DNA of 59,811 nucleotides from Candidatus Omnitrophota bacterium (GTDB taxonomy: Bacteria > Omnitrophota > Gorgyraeia > Zapsychrales > Fredricksoniimonadaceae). Positions 49,818 to 57,508 of this stretch are shown in pieces; positions within the stretch are counted from its first letter, which is position 1, and each line of letters starts with the position of its first letter. The DNA lies in the NCBI GenBank assembly GCA_013287965.1, contig JABDCU010000009.1, forward strand, positions 1-59,811, given 5' to 3'. The notes below the pieces were generated by a model that saw only the letters and a program-made list of their open reading frames with translations, ran no database searches and was not told the DNA's origin. A program made the position numbers and the translations under genes.

Positions 49818-51014
49818 ATGCGGTATCAGCGCGCGCTTATCCTGGTCCTTGTCGGGTGGTATTTGGTCCTGGCCCTGGGGCATTATTTCAATCAGCGTCC
49901 CTTGTGGAACGATGAGCAGTGCGTTTTAAATAGTATCATCCAATTAAAGCCGGCTTCTTTGTTCTCCCAGCCTTTGTTAAGCGACCAGGCCTTTCCCCGT
50001 TTATATTTGTGGTGTATCCAGCAATTCACTCAGCCTTTTCATCAAAATCTTTTGAGCCTGCGGCTGTTTTCTCTGATGGCCATGATCGGGGCTTTTTTTG
50101 TTTGGCTTAAAGTAGCCCGACGGGTATTGAGCCATTCAGGGAACCTGGTCCTATTTATCGGCTGTTGGTGCGCTTCCATGCCTTTGGTCTATTATGCGGC
50201 TGAGCTAAAGCCGTACAGCATGGATGTTTTGGCCGCAGGTCTGATAGTTTTGTTCTTACTAAATAGTAATGTCATTCCCGCGAAAGCGGGAATCCAGTAC
50301 AATGCAATATTATTCTTTTTACCCTTGCTTGGCCTGGCGTCCTATCCTGCGCTTTTTCTTCTTTTACTGCCTTTGTACAATTTGGTCCGTGACTGTGTAG
50401 ACAAGCGCCGCTGGCTTCCCGAATTGTCCCTTTTTTTAGGGAGCTATCTATTGGTGCTGGCGCTAGTTTATTTTTTCGATTTTCGCGTCAGCGCGCATTA
50501 TCTTTTAGAAGAATTCTGGCATGATTATTTTATTTCTCTGCATTCCATGAAAGACTTTTTAGGGACATTGGGCAAGGGCATGAATAATTTAATTGCCCGT
50601 CGCTTTGCCGAGAGCCCCCGGTGGGTCAAGGTGCCGTCCCGCATTTTTATAGGCTTGGGGGTTGGATATATGCTCGTGGCGTTCTGGGGGCAGTTTAAAA
50701 AAGACCGTTTTGTCCTGCGTTCGATCGTACCGATTTCCTTGGCCATGTTTTTGATGCAACTGGTATTGGCTGTTTTGCGGGTTTATCCTTTTGCCGTGCC
50801 GCGGATGTCCTTATTTTTTACGCCCTTGCTTTTATTGATAACGATCATGGGCATTCATTTCATCTACCAGCAGCATCAGGCCGTGGGGAGAATCCTTCGT
50901 ATTATTTTTGCCGGGTATTTGATCTTTGTTTCGTTTGGGATCGCTTCGGACGTGTTTATAAAAGGGGACTTAGGCGCGGAGTCAACACTTTATGGCCTTA
51001 AGCATCTGCTATGA
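49818..51014 (+). CDS. GT-C/ArnT-like membrane glycosyltransferase, probable
   Basis: A polytopic protein of about 398 residues (TTG at 49809 is an alternative start overlapping the slyD stop). About ten helices. An acidic pair (WNDEQCV) in the first periplasmic loop and AELKPYSMDVL further on are typical of dolichyl-mannosyl/ArnT-like GT-C enzymes that use polyprenyl-phosphate sugars. The 27-bp palindromic repeat (50271-50297) is inserted in-frame in a loop, encoding VIPAKAGIQ. The 3' end overlaps the convergent sulP gene by 17 nt. Confidence 0.7.
   Translation: MRYQRALILVLVGWYLVLALGHYFNQRPLWNDEQCVLNSIIQLKPASLFSQPLLSDQAFPRLYLWCIQQFTQPFHQNLLSLRLFSLMAMIGAFFVWLKVARRVLSHSGNLVLFIGCWCASMPLVYYAAELKPYSMDVLAAGLIVLFLLNSNVIPAKAGIQYNAILFFLPLLGLASYPALFLLLLPLYNLVRDCVDKRRWLPELSLFLGSYLLVLALVYFFDFRVSAHYLLEEFWHDYFISLHSMKDFLGTLGKGMNNLIARRFAESPRWVKVPSRIFIGLGVGYMLVAFWGQFKKDRFVLRSIVPISLAMFLMQLVLAVLRVYPFAVPRMSLFFTPLLLLITIMGIHFIYQQHQAVGRILRIIFAGYLIFVSFGIASDVFIKGDLGAESTLYGLKHLL
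50271..50297 (+). repeat. 27-bp palindromic repeat (VIPAKAGIQ type), copy 2
   Basis: Identical over 27 bp to the copy at 47287. It sits in-frame between two membrane helices of the GT-C-like protein (LLNSN before, YNAILFF after), apparently tolerated as a loop insertion. Both copies read in the same frame, which avoids stops. Confidence 0.9.
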
Positions 51015-52665
51015 TCTTTTTTGCAAAGGCCACAGAGGTCTTGATGTCATAGTAGAAATGGTCTTCACCGAGCATCTTTATAATTCCCGCTTCTTTCATC
51101 ACCTTCAGCGGCTGGGCTTGCACTCCTGAAAAAATAACTTCCATTTTGCTTTTCTTGGCCTTGCGCAACAGATCATCCAGGGCGCTAAGACCTGTGGCAT
51201 CCATGGCAGGGACAAAGCGCATGCGCAGGATCAGCACCTTGGGGCGGCGTTTCATCTGGCTTAAGGTGTCCCTGAATTTATCCGCAGCGCCGAAAAAGAA
51301 TGGCCCATTGATCTCAAAGATCTCGATGCCCGGAGGCACATTGATGGCATCCATCATTTCCGGGTCAAGCACCCATTCATCAGATTCACTGCCTTGATTA
51401 AGATATTTGACTTCGGTGACTTCCATCATGCGCTTCATGAATAGGAAGGCCGCGAGCACGATCCCCACTTCAATGGCCACGGTCAGGTCCACCAATACTG
51501 TTAACAGGAAGGTTGTGAGCAATACCATGATGTCGCTCTTGGGGCTGTGGAATAATTTGGCGAACATGGACCATTCGCCCATGTTATAGGCCACCAGCAC
51601 TAAGATGCCGGCTAATGTTGCCATCGGGATCAGGGAAGCCCATTGTCCTAAGAAGAGAAATAGGACCATTATTGTCAAGGCGTGCACTATCCCTGAAATG
51701 GGAGTTTGTCCGCCGTTCTTGATATTGGTCGCGGTGCGGGCAATGGCTCCGGTGGCGGGTATGCCGCCAAATAAAGGAGAGGCAAGATTCGCGATCCCCT
51801 GAGCAACCAATTCCATGTTGGAGCGGTGGCGCCGGCCGGTCATCCCATCGGCAACAACAGCGGAAAGCAGGGATTCGATCCCGGCTAACAAGGCAATGGT
51901 CAAGGCCGGACGCGACATTTTGACAATAAGGTCCCAATCCATGTGAGGGATGTGAGGGGCCGGAAAAGAATGTGGTACGCTGCCAAAACGTGTGCCGATG
52001 GTCTGCAGAGGCCAATGAAAAAAATGGGCGATGCCCGTCGTTACCAGGATGGCGATCAGGGGACCGGGCAGGCGGTCAGTGACCTTACGCCAAAACAGGA
52101 TGATCAACACCGTAACAACGCTGGTAGCGACGGCATAGATGTCAAAAGCAGGGATGTTTTGGGCATAGGCGATCCATTTGTCTAAAAATCTTTCGGGCGT
52201 ATGGGCTAAATGGAGCCCAAAAAAATCAGGGACCTGGGAGGTAAAGATAATGACGGCGATGCCGCTGGTAAAACCAATGGTCACGGGAAAGGGGATGAAT
52301 TTGATGACGTCTCCCATTTTGGCGATGCCCATGATGATGAGCATCACTCCGGCCATAAGAGTTGCCAGGCACAGGCCGTCATAGCCGTATTTTTGGACAA
52401 TGCCAAAGACAATGACGATAAAGGCACCCGTGGGCCCGCCAATCTGCACCCGGCTGCCGGAAAAGGCTGATATCAAAAACCCCGCGATCACCGCGGTAAT
52501 CAGGCCTTGCTCGGGTTTGACGCCTGAGGCAATGGCAAAGGCAATGGACAAGGGCAGGGCCACGATGCCAACGATAATGCCGGCCCAAAGGTCTTGTCCG
52601 AAGAGTTTAGCGGTGTATCCTTCCCTTAAAACAGTGACTAATTTTGGTTCAAACTCACGGTTCAT
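50998..52665 (-). CDS. SulP family anion transporter with STAS domain
   Basis: A 555-residue secondary transporter of the SulP (SLC26) family. The N-terminal LFGQDLWAGIIVGIVALPLSIAFAIASGVKPEQGLITAVIAGF is the family signature. About 12-14 helices run to residue 420, then a cytoplasmic STAS domain (about 440-550, VLILRMRFVPAMDATGLSALDDLL). The substrate may be sulfate, bicarbonate or another anion. AAAAAGGA is the ribosome site. Confidence 0.93.
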   Translation of the reverse strand: MNREFEPKLVTVLREGYTAKLFGQDLWAGIIVGIVALPLSIAFAIASGVKPEQGLITAVIAGFLISAFSGSRVQIGGPTGAFIVIVFGIVQKYGYDGLCLATLMAGVMLIIMGIAKMGDVIKFIPFPVTIGFTSGIAVIIFTSQVPDFFGLHLAHTPERFLDKWIAYAQNIPAFDIYAVATSVVTVLIILFWRKVTDRLPGPLIAILVTTGIAHFFHWPLQTIGTRFGSVPHSFPAPHIPHMDWDLIVKMSRPALTIALLAGIESLLSAVVADGMTGRRHRSNMELVAQGIANLASPLFGGIPATGAIARTATNIKNGGQTPISGIVHALTIMVLFLFLGQWASLIPMATLAGILVLVAYNMGEWSMFAKLFHSPKSDIMVLLTTFLLTVLVDLTVAIEVGIVLAAFLFMKRMMEVTEVKYLNQGSESDEWVLDPEMMDAINVPPGIEIFEINGPFFFGAADKFRDTLSQMKRRPKVLILRMRFVPAMDATGLSALDDLLRKAKKSKMEVIFSGVQAQPLKVMKEAGIIKMLGEDHFYYDIKTSVAFAKKIIADA

Positions 52666-52690
52666 TATATATTCCTTTTTATTTAGAATA

Positions 52691-52699
52691 TGCTATACT
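52691..52699 (+). promoter_or_regulatory. Extended -10 promoter of the ppx/gppA gene
   Basis: TG-C-TATACT forms an extended -10; the start would be near 52706, with a leader of about 57 nt that includes the AAGGGA ribosome site before the ATG at 52763. The -35 is poor. The region is shared with the divergent sulP gene. Confidence 0.4.
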
Positions 52700-52762
52700 C
52701 TTGTAAATTTCACGTAATTTTTATCGTATTATCATTTTGTTAGGTTAAAAAGGGACAATAAT

Positions 52763-54298
52763 ATGCGCGCCGCCGTTATAGATATCGGTTCTTCTTCCAT
52801 CAAGCTTTTGATCGCGGAAAGCCACGGGGAAGATGTCAAGATCATCGAATCACTTAAAAATGTGATCCCTTTGGGCAAGCACGTCTTTATTAAAAACCGC
52901 ATCCCTCAAAGTATTATAAACCAAACTGCCGCTGTATTACAGAAATACAAAGATTCCTTAAAAGAATATGATGTCCAGAATGTCATGGTCATTGCCACGA
53001 CAGCCGTGCGCGAATCGCGTAACCGGGATATTTTCCTAGATACGGTCCTGCGCAAGACCGGTTTTAAAATTGATGTTTTAAATGCGGGGGACGTGGTTTA
53101 TTACATTGATTATTTCTTGAGCCATAAATTAAAGAAGACCTATCCGGTGGACAAGAAAAACCTTTTGATAGCGGAGTTAGGTGCCGGCTCTCTGGACATC
53201 TCGGTGATGGAAAAGGGGCTGACGCTCATGAACATCGGTTTTCCCATCGGAACGCTGCGCTTATCACAATTCATGGAAACCCTGGATGGTTCCCTGCAGG
53301 AAGTGCATGAAGCGACCGAAGAGTATATCGAGAATGAAGTTTTTTTCTTAAAGAAGAACAATGCCAATTTGGACATTGACGACATCATCCTCATTGACGA
53401 GAATTATTCAGTTTTTATCCAGAATGTACTGCCCAATAAACGCCGTGATTCGGATTTCTTCAAATTCAAGGCCACTGAAGCCCAGGAATTGCTGACGCGT
53501 TTAAAGCAGATGAACGTTGAAGAAATTGCCAATACCTACAGTGTTCCCACGGACATTGCCTCGACCATCACAGGCTTTGCCATCATCCTTAACACCTTGT
53601 TCAAATTCAATAAGAATGAGTATGTTTACATCCTCGAGGCTTCTCTGTCCGAAGCCATCCTGGCGCATTTATTGTTTAAATTCGACATGGAGGAGGGTGA
53701 CAATAAGCTAAGCCAGCTGGTGTCAGTGGCGCATTTTCTTTGCCGTAAATACGGCATGGACTTAGACCACTTGAAACACGTAGCATCCATGACAGAGCAG
53801 CTTTTTGACGCTTTCAAGGACATCTTGGGTTTGGAAGAGAAAGACCGTTTGTATCTTCTTCTGGCTTCTTATCTGCACGATATAGGGATGTTTGTCAATA
53901 ACCGTTCGCACCACAAGCATAGCGAATACATCATCAGCTCTTTGAATTTATTCAGGCTCACCGAGCACGAGATCAATATCATCGCCTGTATTGCCCGCTA
54001 TCATAGGCGTTCAGCGCCTTTAAAGACCCACTTGTTATACAATTCTTTGGCATCTGCCGAGCAGATCCTGGTGCAGAAATTAAGCGCTCTTTTACGCATC
54101 GCCAATTCTCTGGACCGTTCGCATAAGCAAAAGGTCAAAAAGCTGGAAGTCAAATTCAATGCCGCAGGGGATGCGACCATCGTGGCGTATACGCACGAGA
54201 ATTTCTTGTTGGAAAAAGAGAACTTTTTGGAGAAGAAGGAACTGTTCGAGGAGATTACAGGTAACAAATTGACGTTGACAGTAAGGACTCAGGATTAA
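52763..54298 (+). CDS. Ppx/GppA family phosphatase with C-terminal HD domain
   Basis: A 511-residue exopolyphosphatase / pppGpp phosphohydrolase-type protein. The N-terminal ASKHA fold has AVIDIGSSSIKLLIAE, ATTAVRESRN and IAELGAGSLDISVME. The C-terminal HD part (about 320-510) has YLHDIGMFVNNRSHHKHSEYII. In this family such enzymes degrade polyphosphate or pppGpp. The gene sits upstream of ppk, separated by the long inverted repeat at 54297-54459, so synthesis and breakdown of polyphosphate are encoded side by side. Confidence 0.9.
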   Translation: MRAAVIDIGSSSIKLLIAESHGEDVKIIESLKNVIPLGKHVFIKNRIPQSIINQTAAVLQKYKDSLKEYDVQNVMVIATTAVRESRNRDIFLDTVLRKTGFKIDVLNAGDVVYYIDYFLSHKLKKTYPVDKKNLLIAELGAGSLDISVMEKGLTLMNIGFPIGTLRLSQFMETLDGSLQEVHEATEEYIENEVFFLKKNNANLDIDDIILIDENYSVFIQNVLPNKRRDSDFFKFKATEAQELLTRLKQMNVEEIANTYSVPTDIASTITGFAIILNTLFKFNKNEYVYILEASLSEAILAHLLFKFDMEEGDNKLSQLVSVAHFLCRKYGMDLDHLKHVASMTEQLFDAFKDILGLEEKDRLYLLLASYLHDIGMFVNNRSHHKHSEYIISSLNLFRLTEHEINIIACIARYHRRSAPLKTHLLYNSLASAEQILVQKLSALLRIANSLDRSHKQKVKKLEVKFNAAGDATIVAYTHENFLLEKENFLEKKELFEEITGNKLTLTVRTQD

Positions 54299-54459
54299 AC
54301 AGGTTTTGGAAACAATTTTTGAAGACCACTGTTGTCCCGCCAATCTTCGACACCGATTCAAAAACACAGCCCGAAGGGCGTTGTGTTTCTGAAAGATTAG
54401 AAAAGATTGGCGGAAAAAGACAACTCGTGGTCAAAAAAATTCGTTTCCAAAACATGTTT
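54297..54459 (+). repeat. 163-bp imperfect inverted repeat between ppx/gppA and ppk
   Basis: The left half (GTTTTGGAAAC at 54303, then GACCAC, GTTGTC, CCGCCAATCTT) pairs in order with the right half (AAGATTGGCGG, GACAAC, GTGGTC, GTTTCCAAAAC ending 54453), with small bulges. The tip is AAACACA, GCCC, GAA, GGGC, a 2-nt bulge, TGTGTTT. The hairpin overlaps the ppx stop and ends 5 nt before the ppk start, so it fills the gap. Its arms do not match those of the 39275 element, though the layout is alike. Confidence 0.85.
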
Positions 54460-54464
54460 CATCT

Positions 54465-56498
54465 ATGAATAATACTATGGAAACTAAAGAGAAATTTATA
54501 CATCGCGATCTAAGCTGGCTGGAGTTTAACCGCCGGGTCTTGGAAGAGGCTGCTGATGAACATAATCCGCTTTTAGAGCGCATTAAATTCCTGGCTATTT
54601 TTACCAGCAATCTCGACGAGTTTTTCATGGTCAGGATGTCAGGGGCCCATAAGCTTTTGGCTTCCGGTTACAATAAGCGCGACCAATTTGGTTTTTATCC
54701 CCAGGAACTCTTCGCGGAGATCAAAACACGCACCGACGATCTGGTGAAGAAATTCTATGAGGTCTATGAAGGCCCTATCAGGGACGCTTTGGAAAAGGAA
54801 AAGATCTATATCAAAAAACCTGAAGGCTTAAGTCTGGAACAAAAAAAATACGTGCAGCGTTTTTTTGATACCACTCTTTATCCGATCATCACCCCCATGG
54901 CGGTCGATGGCGGCCATCCTTTTCCGGTGCTGCCTTCGCGTACCATTGCTTTCGCGGCCAACATCATCCGTTCTGAAAAAAACCATCTGGCCATTATTCC
55001 CATCCCGAAATCCGTGCCCCGTTTATTGAAAGTCCCGGCGGAAGGCGAGGAGTCGGTGTATGTGCTGACGGATTATCTGATCAAAGAGAATTTGGGGCAA
55101 TTTTTTAAAGGTTATAAGATCCAGGATGCATCGATCTTCAGGGTGCTGCGTGATAGTGAGCTGGAAGTTGATGAAGGTTTTGCGCCGGATCTCCTTAAAG
55201 CCCTGGAGAAAGAACTGAAAAAGCGCTCGAGCGCCAAGGCGGTGTATTTGCAGATGCAGGAAGGGACAACGCCGGAGCTTTTGGAGGTTTTGTGTAACGG
55301 GATTGATTTTCCCAAAGAAGAGGTGGTGTTTACCGCCTCGGACCTGGACCTGAATTTTCTTTACGACCTGTCCGCGTCAACGGACAAGCCGCAGTTGCGT
55401 TTCTCCAGCTTCACACCTGCCAAATCCGTTTATGAGAATATTTTTGATAAGATCAAGGATGAGGATTTTATTATCCACGTGCCTTTCCAGTCTTTTATGC
55501 CGACCTGTGAACTCATCGCTGCGGCGGCCAAAGACCCGGATGTTTTAGCTATTAAGATGACGCTTTATCGCACCAATGAGGATTCAGCCATTATCAAGGC
55601 CCTGATGGAGGCAGCCAAGAACCGTAAGCAGGTCACGGTGGTCGTTGAGATCAAGGCCCGGTTTGAAGAAGAAAAGAATATCCAGTGGTCGCGCGAATTA
55701 GAGCAGGCCGGCTGTCACGTGATCTATGGGATCGCGGGCCTTAAGATCCACTCAAAGATGAGCTTGATTGTGCGCAAGGAAGAAGGCCGCATCCGGCGTT
55801 ACGTGCATTTATCGACGGGAAATTACAATGAAAAAACAGCCAATGTTTACACGGACATCGGGTTTTTTACGTGCAATGATGATTTTGCCCGCGACATCGC
55901 GGATGTGTTTAACGTCATCACCGGCTATTCCCTGCCCAGTCCCTGGAAAAGGGTCATCTCATCCCCGCATGACCTGCGTAAATATTTCTTTGACCTGATC
56001 GACAAGGAGATCGAAAACCAGCAGGCGCACAAGAATGGTTTGATCATTGTCAAAATGAACGCCCTGGAAGATGTCCAAATTATTGAGAAATTGTACGCGG
56101 CTTCCAATGCCGGTGTTAAGATCAGGATGATCGTGCGCGGTGTTTGTTCCCTGGTGCCGGGGGTGGAAGGTTTAAGCGAGAACATTGAAGTGCGCAGCAT
56201 CGTGGGCCGTTTCCTGGAGCATTCACGTGTTTTTTATTTTAACAATAATGGTAATGGCCGTGTCTTTTTGTCGTCGGCAGACTGGATGACCCGTAATTTT
56301 GACCGCCGCATTGAGCTTTTGTTTGAGATCACCAAGCCTGAGATCAAATCTCACGTGCAGTTTATCCTGGACAGCTATTTAAAAGACACCCGTAAAGCCA
56401 GGGCTTTAAGGAGCGATCGCAGTTACAGCCGCATTAAAAAAGAAGGCGGCGCGGCTTTTGACGTGCAGGAATATTTTATCAATCATTATACAAGATGA
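54465..56498 (+). CDS. ppk: Polyphosphate kinase Ppk1
   Basis: A 677-residue polyphosphate kinase that builds polyphosphate from ATP. HRDLSWLEFNRRVLEEA and NLDEFFMVR open the protein. Catalytic residues lie in the two PLD-like domains: His429 (GLKIHSKM), the phospho-His position, and His586 (LEHSRVFYF). MALYRT-type MTLYRTNEDSAI and HLSTGNYNEKTA are also present. Length is normal. The start may be 54465 or 54477; neither has a ribosome site and both directly follow the long hairpin. Confidence 0.95.
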   Translation: MNNTMETKEKFIHRDLSWLEFNRRVLEEAADEHNPLLERIKFLAIFTSNLDEFFMVRMSGAHKLLASGYNKRDQFGFYPQELFAEIKTRTDDLVKKFYEVYEGPIRDALEKEKIYIKKPEGLSLEQKKYVQRFFDTTLYPIITPMAVDGGHPFPVLPSRTIAFAANIIRSEKNHLAIIPIPKSVPRLLKVPAEGEESVYVLTDYLIKENLGQFFKGYKIQDASIFRVLRDSELEVDEGFAPDLLKALEKELKKRSSAKAVYLQMQEGTTPELLEVLCNGIDFPKEEVVFTASDLDLNFLYDLSASTDKPQLRFSSFTPAKSVYENIFDKIKDEDFIIHVPFQSFMPTCELIAAAAKDPDVLAIKMTLYRTNEDSAIIKALMEAAKNRKQVTVVVEIKARFEEEKNIQWSRELEQAGCHVIYGIAGLKIHSKMSLIVRKEEGRIRRYVHLSTGNYNEKTANVYTDIGFFTCNDDFARDIADVFNVITGYSLPSPWKRVISSPHDLRKYFFDLIDKEIENQQAHKNGLIIVKMNALEDVQIIEKLYAASNAGVKIRMIVRGVCSLVPGVEGLSENIEVRSIVGRFLEHSRVFYFNNNGNGRVFLSSADWMTRNFDRRIELLFEITKPEIKSHVQFILDSYLKDTRKARALRSDRSYSRIKKEGGAAFDVQEYFINHYTR

Positions 56499-57451
56499 AC
56501 TATTACATCGGTCTCGACATAGGCGGTACCAAGATCGCCGGGGCTTTGGTTTCAGCCTCGGGCAAGGTCCTGACCCGCACCAAAACATCCACTCCCAAGA
56601 AGGTCAAGCCCAAAGATATTTACACTTGTATAACTGATGCCATTGATGAGCTGGTCCATTCGGGTGGTGTTAAATACGCGTATATTAAAGGTATCGGGGT
56701 TGGTGTTCCCGGTATTGTGGACACCCGTAATAATCATATTTTGGCAGCTCCGAATATCGCGCTTACCGGTTTTCCTTTAAGTGCTTCGTTAAAACGTAAA
56801 TTTCGAATGCGGGTGGTGATGGCCAATGATGTCAATGCCGGGCTTTTAGGAGAAGCTTGGCTGGGTGCTGCCAAAGGACTATCGCATGTCATTGGTATCT
56901 TTCCGGGTACCGGTGTCGGAGGGGCGGTCATCAGCGACGGTAAATTGCTTTTAGGCGCCCAGGGTGCTGCCACGGAATTGGGCCATGTGATCGTGAGCAT
57001 CGATGGACCGCTGTGCCATTGCGGCAATCGCGGGTGCCTGGAAGCGCTGACCAGCCGCTGGGCCATTGAACGCGATATCCGTTTGGCTGTCAAAGCCGGA
57101 CGAAAGACGATCATTGCCAAGCTCAATGACGGCAAATTGGACACGATCAAAAGCAGGGTTTTAAAAGAAGCGCTGAGTAAAAATGACGCGGTGGTCAAAT
57201 CAGTCATTACCAAAGCCGCGACCGTTTTGGGCAAGACAGCTGTTTCTTTAAACCATACTTTTAATCCCCAGGCTATTATTTTTGGCGGGGGGGTGATCAA
57301 GGCCTGCGGGGACTTTATCCTGCCTATTGTAGCCAAAGAACTTAACGCAGACCCTTTCTTTAAAAAGTTCAACACCTGCCGCATTTTACCCTCCAAATTA
57401 GGGGACGACGCCGTACTCCTGGGCGCCGCCCGCTTAGTCCAACAGCCCTAA
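56495..57451 (+). CDS. ROK-family sugar kinase
   Basis: A 318-residue ROK kinase, ATGA-coupled to ppk. The N-terminal DIGGTKIAGALV is the phosphate-binding loop; GVGVPGIVD and the catalytic Asp in ANDVNAG follow. The zinc site GHVIVSIDGPLCHCGNRGCLEAL (C-x-C-G-x2-G-C-x-E) is intact. It is likely a glucokinase. Co-transcription with ppk raises the possibility of a polyphosphate-dependent glucokinase, as in some other ROK proteins; this is inference from context. Confidence 0.9.
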   Translation: MNYYIGLDIGGTKIAGALVSASGKVLTRTKTSTPKKVKPKDIYTCITDAIDELVHSGGVKYAYIKGIGVGVPGIVDTRNNHILAAPNIALTGFPLSASLKRKFRMRVVMANDVNAGLLGEAWLGAAKGLSHVIGIFPGTGVGGAVISDGKLLLGAQGAATELGHVIVSIDGPLCHCGNRGCLEALTSRWAIERDIRLAVKAGRKTIIAKLNDGKLDTIKSRVLKEALSKNDAVVKSVITKAATVLGKTAVSLNHTFNPQAIIFGGGVIKACGDFILPIVAKELNADPFFKKFNTCRILPSKLGDDAVLLGAARLVQQP

Positions 57452-57470
57452 GCTCCAAAACAGCTTTGCC

Positions 57471-57499
57471 TTGTTTTCCTTTATACAATATGGCATACT
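57471..57499 (+). promoter_or_regulatory. Probable promoter of the large exported protein
   Basis: TTGTTT and CATACT are 17 bp apart, and TG-G precedes the -10 as an extended -10. The start would be near 57506, three bases ahead of the ATG at 57509, so this transcript would also be nearly leaderless. No ribosome site is seen. Confidence 0.45.
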
Positions 57500-57508
57500 T
57501 CCTATATC

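Noticed and set aside
56734-57396. Long minus-strand open frame opposite the ROK kinase gene
   Set aside because: It is a shadow of a well-conserved plus-strand gene with intact active-site and zinc motifs.
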